A DNA stretch of 64,000 bases from Scolanthus callimorphus (Eukaryota; Cnidaria; Anthozoa; Actiniaria; Edwardsiidae): positions 4,563,169 through 4,627,168 of the forward strand of contig CM066913.1 of the NCBI GenBank assembly GCA_033964015.1, read 5' to 3'. The notes below the pieces were generated by a model. It made no database searches and was not told the origin of the DNA. It worked only from the letters and a program-made list of their open reading frames with translations. Numbering within the stretch: position 1 is the first letter of the stretch; each line of letters begins with the position of its first letter. This document shows positions 29,901-40,559 of this stretch, in pieces. The translations under genes were made by a program, and so were the position numbers.

Positions 29901-32879
29901 GTTTGCTCATTTCTTTTCTTTACAACTGAAGTTCTAGAAGATGAAGGAGTTCTTGCAGAGGCTGGTGTTTCAGAACAAGTTTTTCTTTCCACTGTTGAAG
30001 TCCTAGTACTCCTTCGAATAACTGGGGTTTTTAAATTTTCATTGTTTAGAAGTTTAGAATCTCTAGTAACCCTCTTTCTTGTAGATGGAGTTTCTGATGA
30101 TACATCAGCTCTCTTGATCGCTTTGATGATGACTTTCAAGTCATCAGTTACTAAAACACCATTTGATTTTCTCCTCATTTTAGGAGTCCCAACTCTCCAG
30201 GTCTTCGCTGAAATAAAATAACACATGTTACAATAAAATGTAACAAAGCTAGCTAACCAAGAGAATGGTTGCTGTTGTCATTACATATCATACTCCTCTA
30301 GCAGGTATGTCAACTTTCCCCATTTTGCCAGGTGTTTCAAGATTTCAAATTTTCCACTGAATTGCCACATATTTACTGCATCTCTTGGAATTTTCTAATT
30401 ATATAACTTTTGTATTTTGACTTAAAGTTCCCCTGATTTCAGAGATTCCTGCTCTAGCTCACAAGTTGAACAGCACAAGATCCCAGGGATTCAAAATAGC
30501 ATCCGGGCTTAACCCCCTCCACAGGAGTTTCCAAGCTCTAGAGACAGACACTTCCCCAAATAAATAAATAAATAAAATCCAGAGGTCCTTACTGTGCAAA
30601 TACATCAACCGGGCCATTTTGTAAGAAGTTAGCCAATCAGAAAGCGAGTTCAGAACAAAGGATCTTGACTTTCTTGAGATCTCAGGTATCAAAATAATCG
30701 CTTTTCCCTAAAAATTGTGAAAATTATGAGCAAAAATCACTTCAAAACACTTAATTACTCATCGCCAAATGTTGTTCAGGTATTATATTTCCTTTAAATG
30801 GTTTGAATCTCTAAATGACAAACTTTTTCCAAGATGGCCCGGTTGACGTAGTCACACAGTAATTGACCCTGCTGGTATATCAGCCAGTACCAAATACCCA
30901 TATCTGTATGCCAATACCAGCAAGGTCCAGAACTGAAACAATAAATATTGTTGCTCGAGCCAATCAAATAGTCAAGTCTGGGAGTGAATAATGCTAAGCT
31001 GCTACCTATCACCATATGGACATGTACGTGCAATCAAACAAGATCATGTCACTAGATTAAAATCATGGTCATCATACCTTTCATTTCTTCATTCAATCGT
31101 CTTGTGATTGGTGTAAAGGGTTTATCTCTGACTGGTGTCCCAACCAAGTCAGTATTATTGTTCATATCATAGGAGCTAGAAAACTCTTCCAACCTTTCTA
31201 AAAACTGTTTTGCTTTATAAATATTATCATCACAGTCAAATCCATAACGAACAAAGAAAATGCCCTTTTGAGTGATGTCTTTATCACTAGGTGGCTTTGA
31301 ACAAGGCTGTATATATGTAACATTAGCTTCTTGGACAATGGTCTCTGCATCAACATTAACATTACTTCCACGGATTGGGCGCTGGTCAGGAAAGTTGCAG
31401 GGCAAATATAACTCCCCCTCTAATGGCACCACTTTATCTTTGGCCCTCTTAGTAAGTTCATCATACTGATAGAGCCATTCTATTTCTGCACGGTGTGGGT
31501 CTGGGTAGGGACCAAGGTCATGCAGACTGAGCAAGTGCCCAATATCAATGCCATTGTAGGTGTTAATGAGAACATGTTTGTCGACTGTGATAATGTTTCC
31601 ATTGATCTTGCATTGCCTAAGGATAAGGGATAAATCAACAGGGAAATTAAAAACTTAAATTAATTAGTTAATAGATAAAATTATTAACTAGTAGAGAGTA
31701 ATAAGGCAACATTATTTCCCTTGTTTTTTTGTTTTACAGCCAAAGACGCTCAAGCGTCCCCCTCTAGAGTGCAATAATGAGTTGATTCTTGGAATATTGG
31801 ATCCATTATTCGATTCAATAATGCATTTGGCTTGGGGAAACGTCTTTCAATTTGAACTCGGATTTCGGCTAGATTACCTTCCTGAACCACGCTCCGACAC
31901 TCTTAAGTCACCTGGCTTTATGCTTCTTAGAATATCCCAGATAATACTGATCAACAATGTCTTCTCTAAATGAACGAGGGAGAGATTTACCAGGCTCGTA
32001 AAGTCTACCAGGCCCGCCATATTGGTAACAAACTCACAAACAAAAGGCTCCCTGTCTATCGTCCAATCAAAAAGAGAAAACCAAGTTCAAATCAAAAGAT
32101 GTTTTCCCAAGCCAAATGCATTATTGAATCGATTAATGGATCCAATACACAGGGAAAAATTGCTTAACACATTAATGGTTTTGGTAGCATGTTTCCATTA
32201 ATGTGTGGAAAATGTTAATGGAAGACCACACTTTCCCATTAATGATGTTAATGGGAAGACCACACTTTTCCATTAATGTTATAGTACATTAATGGAAAAA
32301 CGCTACCAAAACCATTAATGTTTTTATGCAATTTTTCCTGTGATATTCCAAGAATCAACTCATTGTTGCACTCTAGGGGGGGTCACTTTGCGTCTTTGGC
32401 TGTAACATCTTACTCAATTTAATTTTCATATGACATTTAATGCACTTACTAAAACCAATTTAACTTAAACGCTGAATTTCCCAAGCTCGGCATATCATTC
32501 TTGGGAAAAACAGCTCTGATCATTCTTCCCATTCGTGGGAAATTCTGCAAAGTTTCCATCGAATCTCTAATAGGCTATCCTAGAGCAGAGAGACATCTTC
32601 CCCTTGAGAATCCCTACGTGACTATTCAAGAAAGCTTTATGAATGATAAACGTTTGCCACAAAACTGAGAGTTTTAGAAATAGCATGCCGCATGCCCTCA
32701 TGGTCAAACTATTTTCGATTTCGACCATTTTCTGAGCAACATGTGATGGATCTAAGTCTAAAATACTCTGTTTTTCACTCACTTGTAGAAAACTTTGCCA
32801 TCTTCACTTATTCCTTCCCCTAGCCACTGAAATCATTTTCTGACGCCTTTCTGGCCGTATGCGGGTTAGATACGGGCAT
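20907..32879 (-). CDS. ORC1: Origin recognition complex subunit 1, 14 coding exons
   Basis: Largest ORC subunit: an AAA+ ATPase that marks replication origins and loads MCM helicase with CDC6/CDT1 in the nucleus. Coding exons in order: 32783-32879, 31078-31616, 29647-30207, 29284-29475, 28727-29074, 28176-28277, 27471-27642, 26516-26623, 26191-26340, 24387-24506, 23645-23826, 23073-23160, 21976-22012, 20907-21076. All internal junctions are GT-AG and phase-consistent. Adding one base in the first and one in the fifth exon gives 956 codons (955 aa; human 861). Regions: N-terminal BAH domain (~33-200), long basic Ser/Thr-Pro linker with an Asp run (~215-580), Walker A GVPGTGKT (620-627), Walker B ILLVDE (702-707), sensor-type [12 protein letters not shown], arginine-finger stretch SRLGLTR, sensor 2 SGDARR, and a winged-helix end with [13 protein letters not shown]. 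The 88-nt and 37-nt exons are easily missed. The two phase breaks are described separately. Confidence 0.93.
21077..21975 (-). other. ORC1 intron 13
   Basis: About 0.9 kb of AT-rich DNA between the last two ORC1 exons. I see no repeat with clear ends and no nested gene. The 66-codon plus-strand frame at 21748 has no recognisable features. Confidence 0.6.
22080..22185. repeat. Short GGGGCGTAGCCAGG-type inverted element in ORC1 intron 12
   Basis: Starts GGGGCGTAGCCAGGATTTTA and ends CCGGTCCCCTGGCTACCTC. This is the same family as 10968-11106, with a more degraded right end. Confidence 0.5.
22211..22507. mobile_element. MITE family B, diverged copy in ORC1 intron 12
   Basis: Inverted ends (about 22211-22300 and 22430-22507) contain CTGGCTTCCGTCAATCAAACT and its mirror TTGATTGACGGAAGCCAG, plus GTTCGCAGAATACTCAAAAC. 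The same words, closer to consensus, form the copies at 41987-42300 and 58648-58954. Confidence 0.8.
22520..23072. other. Part of ORC1 intron 12, repeat-like
   Basis: Between the MITE and the 88-nt exon lies unclassified DNA with a minus-strand open frame of 67 codons without domain features. The sequence around 22570-22700 looks like interspersed repeat, but no second copy is visible in this window. Confidence 0.4.
23465..23640. repeat. CAT/CTC-rich simple-sequence stretch in ORC1 intron 11
   Basis: ATCATCAT-type and CCTCCTCCCC-type low-complexity DNA lies just downstream of the ORC1 exon at 23645. It has no coding support. Confidence 0.7.
24963..26137. repeat. 1.2-kb tandem array of a ~32-bp unit (TGACGTAACAGTATGGTGCC...) in ORC1 intron 9
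   Basis: About 36 head-to-tail copies of a 32-bp unit built from GTGACGTAACAGTATGGTG and CCGTGCCGTGTCC, with scattered substitutions (CGTGCCCGTG, CCGCCTCCGTG, TATCG for TATGG) and a few short units. The unit has no stop codon on the minus strand in any frame and its length is not a multiple of three, so three overlapping minus-strand frames of 382-451 codons stay open with the same cyclic peptide ([24 protein letters not shown]). These are not genes. Each unit carries TGACGTAA, a CREB/ATF-like half-consensus. The array lies between ORC1 exons 26191-26340 and 24387-24506. Confidence 0.93.
26846..27266. mobile_element. Foldback element, family C, with a nested inner palindrome (ORC1 intron 7)
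   Basis: The ends AGAGCAGATTTCGTATGACTG and CAGTCATACGAAATCTGCTCT are mirrors. Inside, GTGCTGCGACC...GGAACCTGGCCTGCTG echoes the sequence at 62872-63003 and, partly, 36290-36400. A second palindrome (AAAGAGAGGCTCAGGCGGGC / GCCCGCTTGAGCCTCTCTTT, about 26958-27130) is nested within. Confidence 0.75.
27735..27888. repeat. ~150-bp hairpin in ORC1 intron 6
   Basis: CTTTTTGTTTCTGAGTCG, then CAGGTGTTTGGTGGAC at the left, is mirrored by GTCCACCAAACACCAGCC and CAGAAACGAAAAG at the right. It lies about 95 bp upstream, in the sense of transcription, of the Walker A exon (27471-27642). Confidence 0.7.
31738..32402. mobile_element. Three-layer nested foldback element in ORC1 intron 1
   Basis: The outer arms read ACAGCCAAAGACGCTCAAGC...GCACTCTAGAGGGGG (about 31736-31798) and their mirror at 32342-32404. 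A second pair, GGATCCATTATTCGATTCAA / TTGAATCGATTAATGGATCC, lies inside (about 31799-31840 and 32103-32143). A third, built on ATTAATGGTTTTGGTAGC / GCTACCAAAACCATTAAT, spans 32163-32325. This looks like repeated insertion of palindromic elements into one another. Confidence 0.7.
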
Positions 32880-33342
32880 GGTGTTTGCGATTCTTAAGCA
32901 AAAGTTTTAAAATGTCGCGGCCATTTTAGCACGTGAAAGGGACTGTTCTCTTTTGGGAGACCGCTGGATTCTTACATGTAGGCGTCGTTTGAAGTTTTCC
33001 CAGAAGGCCCTTTGAAATGCACGCCACCCATGTAATCAAATCATAAGAAGAAAAGAAAGATAATGCTGCAAATTTAACCAGAGGCTCATATATGATTTCA
33101 AACATTTTATTACTCACTGTGTATTATATTTTTGTAAATAATGTACATAGCCAACGCCCTTTACTTATGGAAATCAGCTAATGAAGTTGTTAAAGTTGAA
33201 CTTCACTCAGCCACCCCTCCCACCCCAAAGTCTTGTGTACAAGGGCCGCCCCGATTAGAAAGTAAGCACCCGAAATTCAGGGTCAATCTGAATAGCAGAG
33301 GCCTCTTTTCTCTGTTTTCGCTTCCCAGCGAAATACAGAGAA

Positions 33343-33735
33343 AACCCCGGGGGGGGGACTCCCTATATTTGAATGCTAGGGGTGACCGTCGTATTTTTTA
33401 GGGGTTGAAATCGGCGATCTGGTATTTTTTAGGGGTTCGAAAATAAAAAACGGTAAAGTGACAAAAACAGGTATTTTTTAGGGGGCTCTCACGCTAATTA
33501 GGTAGTGTTTTTGAAAGTCGAGAGGATACATTTGATGTATATTAAATAAACGGCCAGAATAAAATTTAATCTGTCAAAATTGTTGGTATTTTTAGGGTAT
33601 TTTCAGACTGAGGGGTATTTTTTAGGGTGGAAATTTTTTCCGACCAGGTATTTTTTAGGGTCAAAATTCGAGTTTCCCGACGGTCACCCCTAGCATTTTA
33701 ACCTTAGAGTCCCCCCCCCCCCCCCCGGGGAGAAA
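33343..33735. mobile_element. Inverted-repeat element with poly-G/poly-C ends and GGTATTTTTTAGGGG repeats
   Basis: The left end ACCCCGGGGGGGGGACTCC, followed by GCTAGGGGTGACCGTCG, is mirrored by CGACGGTCACCCCTAGC and GAGTCCCCCCCC...CGGGG at the right. Inside, GTATTTTTTAGGG recurs at least six times. It is related in opposite sense to 7390-7745. It sits upstream of the proposed ORC1 start. Confidence 0.65.
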
Positions 33736-34780
33736 ACCCTGCTAGCAGAGGCCTCTTCTCTGTATTTCACTTCCCAGAGAAAAGAGGCCTCTGCTAGCAG
33801 GGTATATGTATACTGTAAGGTTCTTATAAAACAAGAAGGTTTTTTTTTCTGTTTCCAGTAAGATGTCACTCTCTACCGTTCGTCTCGCTCTCCTGGCGGC
33901 ACTTTTTAAAAAACTCAGAAACATTTTGACCTTGTTAAGGATCGACCCAGTAATTTTGCACCCATGCCAACCAATTTTGAACCTCTCATATAAAAACAGT
34001 TTGATTTATATAGCGCAGCCAATAAAACACACATACTACCAATAGACTGAAATACATGTCAGTACAAAAGTTGGGGAGATTGGAGTTAGTATCACAACAA
34101 CCTAAAATCAATTTTTGCACTTTTGCACTTTCTTTAATTTCTGCCAAAAATGGACACTTTTAAATATTTATAAAATTTTTGTCCAATTTCGGTCTATTCG
34201 TGGATGTCGTAGCTTTGTGCAAGATATACACTTTATCAGAATATCAGAAAGGGGCTTTCAATGGTGGTTGCTCTATACATCTTTGACAAAATGACCGGTT
34301 TTCACAGCAAGGGTATGACATTATCCTTTTCTAAATTTGAGGACACTATTTTCGTGCCGTTTCACCCTAACAACGTACTGCTTGTGTTATCTCCTTTGGA
34401 CAAATTTGTCATGCATACGAAGTGTTTGTCTGACATGTACGATATCGCAAGTTCAGAAGCACAGGTTCCGCTAAAGCACGGATGACAATTAAAAACTGGA
34501 CACTTTGATACAGCGTAATCTCTTTATTTTGTTGCCCGATTTCAATAACACATTAAGTAGTTATCAAAAACTATATCAACCTTTCAACTGTGCGAATTGA
34601 AGCAGCAATACTTACAAAGATATATGAGGAAAATGTTCAATTTTATCTAGCCCTATAATTATCCAATATATTACACAAATGTACGTAAGGTTGTCCTTTT
34701 AACACCGAATTTTTGAACCCTGAAATACACATTGCAGCTGATCAGCCTTTCCACATAAACATTGTACAGACACCCAAGAA
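33736..34780. other. Intergenic, with part of a long dispersed inverted repeat
   Basis: 33930-34160 reads AAGGATCGACCCAGTAATTT...CCAACCAATTTTGAACCTCT...CTACCAATAGACTGAAATA. The reverse complement of this recurs at about 51265-51410. The remainder shows no exon that I can support; the 74-codon plus frame at 34261 has no splice or family support. Confidence 0.5.
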
Positions 34781-34789
34781 AGGTGTGTG

Positions 34790-35500
34790 CCTCTGCCAGG
34801 TTGCACAAATTTGTGTGGACAGACGCGAGCTGCACAAATTTGTGCGCTCTGTTGCCGGCTCACACAAATTTGTGCGAAATGTCGAGTAAAGATGAGCTGC
34901 ACAAATTTGTGCGCTATGCTCCGGACTCACACAAATTTGTGCGAGAAGGCGAGCAAAGATGAGCTGCACAAATTTGTGCGCTCTGCTGCGTTGCGGGCTC
35001 ACACAAATTTGTGCGAAAAGGGTGAGCAAAGAGGAGCTGCACAAATTTGTGCGCTATGCTCCGGACTCACACAAATTTGTGCGATAAGGCGAGCGAAGAT
35101 GAGCTGCACAATTTGTGCGCTCTGCTGCGCTGCGGGCTCACACAAATTTGTGCGAAAAGGGTGAGCAAAGAGGAGCTGCACAAATTTGTGCGCTATGCTC
35201 CGGACTCACACAAATTTGTGCGAGAAAGCGAGCAAAGGTGAGCTGCACAAATTTGTGCGCTGCGGGCTCACACAAATTTGTGCGAAAAGGGTGAGCAAAA
35301 AGGAGCTGCACAAATTTGTGCGCTATGCTCCGGACTCACACAAATTTGTGCGAGAAGGCGAGCAAAAATGAGCTGCACAAATTTGTGCGCTCTGCTGTGG
35401 GCTTACACAAATTTTCGAGAAAGGGCGAGCAAAGATGAGCTGCACGAATTTGTACGCTCTGCTCCGGGCTCACACAACTTTGTACGAAAAGGCGAGCGAA
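34790..35500. repeat. Array 1 of the palindrome GCACAAATTTGTGC (about 20 copies)
   Basis: A 14-bp perfect palindrome, GCACAAATTTGTGC, alternates with ACACAAATTTGTGC. They are separated by two kinds of spacer: a short one containing GCTCTGCTGCGGGCTC or GCTATGCTCCGGACTC, and a longer one containing GAAAAGGCGAGCAAAGATGA. Units drift toward the right edge. Both strands stay open over 60-125 codons (LHKFVR and AQICAL/THTNLCE cycles) because of the repetition. The same array lies inverted at 48470-49080. Confidence 0.93.
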
Positions 35501-35509
35501 GATGAGCTT

Positions 35510-36760
35510 CACAGAGTTAAGATTGGAAGACTCTCCAAATAAACTATTGTCAACCACATGGAGTGCGCTTGTTCACTTTACCATCAGAAAGAAACGCATG
35601 TGTCCATAAACCTGCGCCAATCGCTTTGTTTGCAATATTCCTGGTGGTTGTTGACTCAAGTACGCCCAGTACCAATTTTCTGCATAAGCCGGCAGTACAA
35701 TTAGGGTGATACCCGTGATGCGGCGTTCGAAAACGTGAAACGGATTGTCTTATAGAACGCTTGAGGCTCGACGATTCATTAAGCCCCTTACTTAACTTTC
35801 TCTTCTTGACACACTGTTAATCTAAACTCATGCCATACTTCGGTAGTAGTCATACTGTCTCTATTTTTTGCGTAAATGTCGGTCGACGGTGTCCTCTACA
35901 TACTACTGACAAGCTGAATATAGTGTCACTTGCGAGGTCGCAAAATGCACTTCGTCCTGTAAGATCCCGTGTAGATCTGCGGAAGGAAAATCGAGAAAAT
36001 AAATAAATAATACATAGAGGATATTACTGGTAAAAGAATATTTTACGAACAAGCGCTGCGCGAGTGAGTGTCAAACTATTTGTTTCTTCGATGATTAGTT
36101 TTACTGTACAATGTTGTCACAAAAAGCTAATGAACTATGAGTATTTTCTTTTGTTTACAACTGAGGAACAATTCAATATTTATTACAGATTTCCAATTTA
36201 AATCGTCTTAATGTTCTCATGGCCTTCCCAGAAAATGGCCACACCAAAACTGCGTCCGCTTTTTCGAGGGCGTTGCTTTGTGATAATGGTACGACGGCGG
36301 CAAGGACACGGCACGGAACCTGGCCTGCTGTTTTTTTTTTTGTAAGCATAACGTTGCGGACCGCGGCACGGTACACCTCACTGCTCTGTTCGAGTAATAA
36401 TTATGGTACTGCATACTCACGCAAATCAAACAGGATTATTTGAGATAAGAGCGTCCTTTATATATAGGAGCGTGCGCTTGGTGGTCTAAGTGTGTCCATT
36501 TTGGCGCAATGGACAAAACAACCAACTAACATAACATCAAAAGTAGCATTTTGGCTTACTGATACAAGTGGATGCGCTCAAAAGTCTGAAAACTTAACCC
36601 CTTTTTTATTACACTCAATCCAATTTTGTTTCTCTTGTGGACGCTTTTTTTACTACACGCTGCACGTCCACAGAATGCAATTCCATACAATCTGTGCTCA
36701 CCCATATATTTTACATATGAACGTCATTTTGTCAACCTGTAATGGGTGTGTTTTACTCAC
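35510..36760. other. Intergenic, with fragments of two repeat families
   Basis: About 36012-36078 is a truncated family A repeat (ATATTACTGGTAAAAG then ATATTTTACGAACAAGCGC). About 36290-36400 carries GGAACCTGGCCTGCTG text of family C. No exon is supported. Confidence 0.5.
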
Positions 36761-36936
36761 CAGTTGAATCCCTTCGCCATTTTCCAGCTGAGCACTTTCT
36801 TGTATCACTTGTCTCAATTGGGGGGTTTCATCAGTTTCTTTACGCTTCACGCGTTCAATTAGATCGTCCATTATCCAGCGTACTGCACTTGCTGGTATGT
36901 AAGTAGTCCCTGTCTTGTGATGTTTGCAGTAGGTTC
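36761..36936 (-). CDS. Unidentified coding exon (58 codons), possibly histone-fold-like
   Basis: A minus-strand segment runs from an acceptor (TTCAAG|GA) to a strong donor (CTG|GTGAGT) with one open frame of 58 codons and two leading bases, and normal amino-acid composition. The translation includes CKHHKTGTTYIPASAVRWIM and then DDLIERVKRKETDETPQL and VIQESAQLENGEGIQL. I do not recognise the gene. Aligned without gaps, HxxTG...S...DxxERV resembles helix 1-2 of histone H2B (about 7 of 25 identities), which is weak. No partner exon has been found. Its exit phase (0) would fit a junction to 32826 in ORC1, but the acceptor there is poor. Confidence 0.45.
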
Positions 36937-36939
36937 CTT

Positions 36940-37870
36940 GAATATATTAGGTAGAAAAGGTAAACATTAATTTTAAAAAAATGACTTTAAAACGTGTTAT
37001 TATCTAATGAATAATGACTGGACCGTGTTTTGATGTAAATAAGCAAGAATACACAATAATAGTAACAACATTCGACTAATGTCCATTATTAAACGCTGAA
37101 AAACTGCAAGGATAGTGTGTGCCATTAAAAAGTGGTTACTGAAGATAAAAGTAACAAAATGGCCATTATTAATCCCTTAGAAATTACAAGGTTGTTAAAA
37201 TCCCATTACTAAACTAAACAATTGTGGTTACAGAAATGCTACGTGCAGGTAGTTTTTCAAATATCAAAACTTCAAAAGGACTTCCTGGCTTATCTAAGGA
37301 TGGACCATTAGAACACCGATGAAGGGGAAGGGGTTGGTCCAATTACATATTTTTGTGTCTGGATTAAGCCTAAAATGTATGTACTGGATTATTATTGATT
37401 GTATTGAAATTTCACGATTTACATTCAACATTCGGCATAGTTATCTAAACTATTTGCTGATAGCTTAGGGACTGGGAGACTGGTCATAAATTAGAGGGGG
37501 TGGGCTGGTGCAAATATGGGGAAGGCCTCTAATTTTCATGCAGGTGAAAAAGGGAGGGTCAAAAAATTTGGCTTAGTATTTTTTAAGCAAACATTGTAAT
37601 GTAAAAAAGGGTCAGAGGCCTGTGCCCCCATGGTTTTTCCCAAATCAATCCTTAAAACTCCCCATTTTGCACCCTGCATATCAAAGTTCAAACTTCCTCA
37701 AACTTGAGGTAATTTCACATGCTGGGTTCTAAATTTTTGGCACACTTCATGCTGAAGAGAATTTAAACTATCCCTAAAAGCTGACTTGAGTTGTTGATAT
37801 GTCCCCCCCCCCCCAGTTTTTGAGTTTTTGGAGGCTTGGTACGACCTTGTTATAGAATCCTAGATTTACC
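36940..37870. other. Intergenic/intronic, no recognisable feature
   Basis: AT-rich sequence with one poly-C tract (about 37803-37814). No exon, element ends or RNA gene is visible. Confidence 0.5.
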
Positions 37871-37871
37871 T

Positions 37872-38358
37872 ATGCTAGTCTGAAGGTGACAAAAAACAAG
37901 TTTATGTTTTTATAACTACTTTGGAGTCTTTCACATCAAGTATCATTTCCATGACAACAAGTCACTCGCATTTTTACAAATCAAGAAGGAATATACTTTT
38001 TTATAACAACTTTGGACTCTTTCACATCAAGTATCATTTCCATGACAACAATTCACTCGCACTTTTACACATGAATCAAGATTAAGGAATATACTTTTTT
38101 ATGACTACTTAATAAAGTGTTACATGTTTTGTCACCTTTGGACTATCATATTCCTTCTTGATTTGTAAAAATGCGAGTGACTTGTTGTCATAGAAACAAT
38201 ACTTGATGTGAAAGACTCCAAACTAAATATAAAAAAGTATCCTGATTTGTAAAAATGCGAGTGACTTGTTGTCATAGAAACGATACTTGATGTGAAAGAC
38301 TCCAAAGTAGTTATAAAAAAGTAAACTTGTTTTTTTGTCACCTTCGGACTAGCATATT
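37872..38358. mobile_element. Foldback element with internally duplicated arms
   Basis: TATGCTAGTCTGAAGGTGAC at the left mirrors GTCACCTTCGGACTAGCATA at the right. The arms contain two tandem copies of a block with GAGTCTTTCACATCAAGTAT and ACAACAAGTCACTCGCATTT, in each orientation. The 69-codon minus frame repeating FTSSIVSMTTSHSHFYKS comes from these copies. Confidence 0.8.
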
Positions 38359-38425
38359 TACCAATACCAGAAACATATAACTTAGTTGAAACGTGTCATA
38401 GACAAATGAATCTGATGTGACAACC

Positions 38426-38853
38426 AGCGAACAACTTGCAATCACTAAACACCATATTTGGAAAACAATGCCCTTGCGTGCAGCCAATCAAAATTCATAT
38501 AAGACCATTGTGGATTGTACATGCATTTGAACTGGCATAAATAATGAATGCTCCCTTAGAAGTGAATGCACACGTGTTGATGCAAACAGCGTTGTCTGCA
38601 CACTCTTATTTACTATGGCAAATCAGTCATCATATTAAGAGAATAGATTTTGAGCATGGAATTAAAACAGTGAACTAAGCTCTGAGATACAAAATATTAC
38701 TCATTTTGTGCTTTTGATCTGTTGTGAGGAGTTCACACACATTATTTTTAGAAAATATGATGAATCAAACCTCCTGTTGCTGATTGGCTAAATGAAGAAC
38801 TTGATGCTTTCCAAATATGGTGTTTATTGATCGCGAGTTGTTCGCAGGTTGTT
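38426..38853. mobile_element. Inverted-repeat element (GCGAACAACTTGCAATC ends)
   Basis: GCGAACAACTTGCAATCACT then AACACCATATTTGGAAA at the left pairs with TTTCCAAATATGGTGTTTAT and GATCGCGAGTTGTTCGC at the right. The interior is AT-rich and non-coding. Confidence 0.7.
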
Positions 38854-38859
38854 GCACGG

Positions 38860-39610
38860 TTACATGTTTCAACTCACTTATATGTTTCTGCCAATACCTA
38901 TCAATGTAAGCAATATTCAAATTGGCAAGATAATCATTATCTGGGATTTAAGCAAGATAATGTCTATGTAAAACATACACAGACGAAGTAACTTTCGGGT
39001 ATGAAAGACATATTGAATCTTGCACTGCTATTATAACCTGCTGAAAGTAGATTTTAAAAATGTCTTTTTAGCAATATCTAAATCTGGTGAATGATGGGGG
39101 AAAGTCACCATTAAATATGTCACTGCATGGAGAGCCAACATTTTTCATGCATCTTGTCAGGGGAGGGCTTCCCAAAAACATGTAGACCTAAATAATGCAC
39201 CAGCCCTCCCACCCTCTAGTTTTTGACCAGTCCCTTATGGTATGAAATAATTACATTGTGAATTATTGAGGCGAATACCACTTGTGTCCTTTCATACCCT
39301 CAATTCAAGTTTATTGGTGCCTGAAATTTGTGTTGGGGAGGCTCCCACTAGGTCTATTCTTAATGTCATATATGCCATAATATGCATTAGAAAATAACAC
39401 CTATTTCATATGGTGAATGTGCGCATTCTGATTGGTTAAAAGGCGTGTTTGTAAGAGATGTGAGAAACATGATTGTCACGCAACGATTTGGCGAGTGTGT
39501 ACGTTAAAGACACTCGCCTCCGGCTCGTGTCTTTCAAATTTTAATCAGTTCTCCCAACATCCCCCTCGTGTTTGTAAGAAACCAGAGAGCGGAAAGTATT
39601 TTTATTGCTT
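38860..39610. other. Intergenic, no gene recognised
   Basis: No exon or element boundary could be supported. Short GTGTAC/ACACTCGCC motifs appear near 39490-39530. Confidence 0.5.
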
Positions 39611-39612
39611 AG

Positions 39613-40559
39613 GCCTGTTTCAAACGTTGATCTTTTGCTGCGTCGAATCTAATTCAGCCGACTAGTTTTCTCTATTTTACAGGCAAAGGAAAAATAAACA
39701 AGGAAAACAAACTTTACATTTCATGATATTCGGCTATGGTTCAGCTAGATTTACCTTTTGTACTAAACAAGTGTCCTCTAAGTTGGAAATAAAATGTCTA
39801 ACAATTGGATTCAACGCGGCAAAAGATCGACGTTTGAAACGGGCCTTAAGGTATGAGTATACCTTTGCGCGAGGGATGTCACTTTTTCGCAAAGAAAATC
39901 ACTGTCGTGTCATTATTTACACTACAAGGGCCAATTATATATCGTTTTAAAGCTTATGGAACGGCCTTACTTACTAAGTGGTATATTTCTATGCAACGGT
40001 AATTTGATGAATCACTTTCGTCATTTTGTGCTTCAAAGGAATAGTACCAATTTTTACTTTTTAAGAGTTCCTGCCACTTCCAGTTAATGTTAAAAGCTCC
40101 AGATTTCCGCAAAATGTATTCCTTAGAGTGCGATCTGAAAAAAGGTGTGCGGGATTATTGATATTTTACGTATTTGCGGAAATATCACGTAAAAAGGTTG
40201 AAAATCGATATTTTTGGCAATGCTAACACAAAAATTAGCATAAAATATGTTTTAAAAGGAAAATCAAAAATCCCGCACACCTTTTTTAGATCGCCTTCTA
40301 AAGAATAGATTTTGCTTATATTTGGAACTGTGCAATTTAATTGGAAGAAGATGGAACTTTTTAAAGAATGTCTGTCCTTTTTTATTTAGAGCTAAAAAAA
40401 TACATGTTCATGTACAATATAAAGAAAACAAAAGTATTCATCGGATAGAACAATCTTTTAGCTTTAAAATGATATATGAACAACGTTTGTGGTGTAAATT
40501 GTGACGTGATACGATTTTTTTCCCCGCGAGACCCCTCAAAGGTATACTCATACCTTAAG
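39613..40559. repeat. Two adjacent foldback repeats
   Basis: CTGTTTCAAACGTTGATCTTTTGC (39613) pairs with GCAAAAGATCGACGTTTGAAAC (about 39820-39843). Directly following, CTTAAGGTATGAGTATACCTTTG (39844) pairs with CAAAGGTATACTCATACCTTAAG (40535-40559), with an inner pair AGGTGTGCGGGATT / AATCCCGCACACC (about 40144 and 40270). No coding content was seen. Confidence 0.7.

Noticed and set aside
34790..35500. CRISPR array
   Set aside because: Spacing is CRISPR-like, but the genome is eukaryotic, the spacers are repeated rather than unique, and no cas genes are present.
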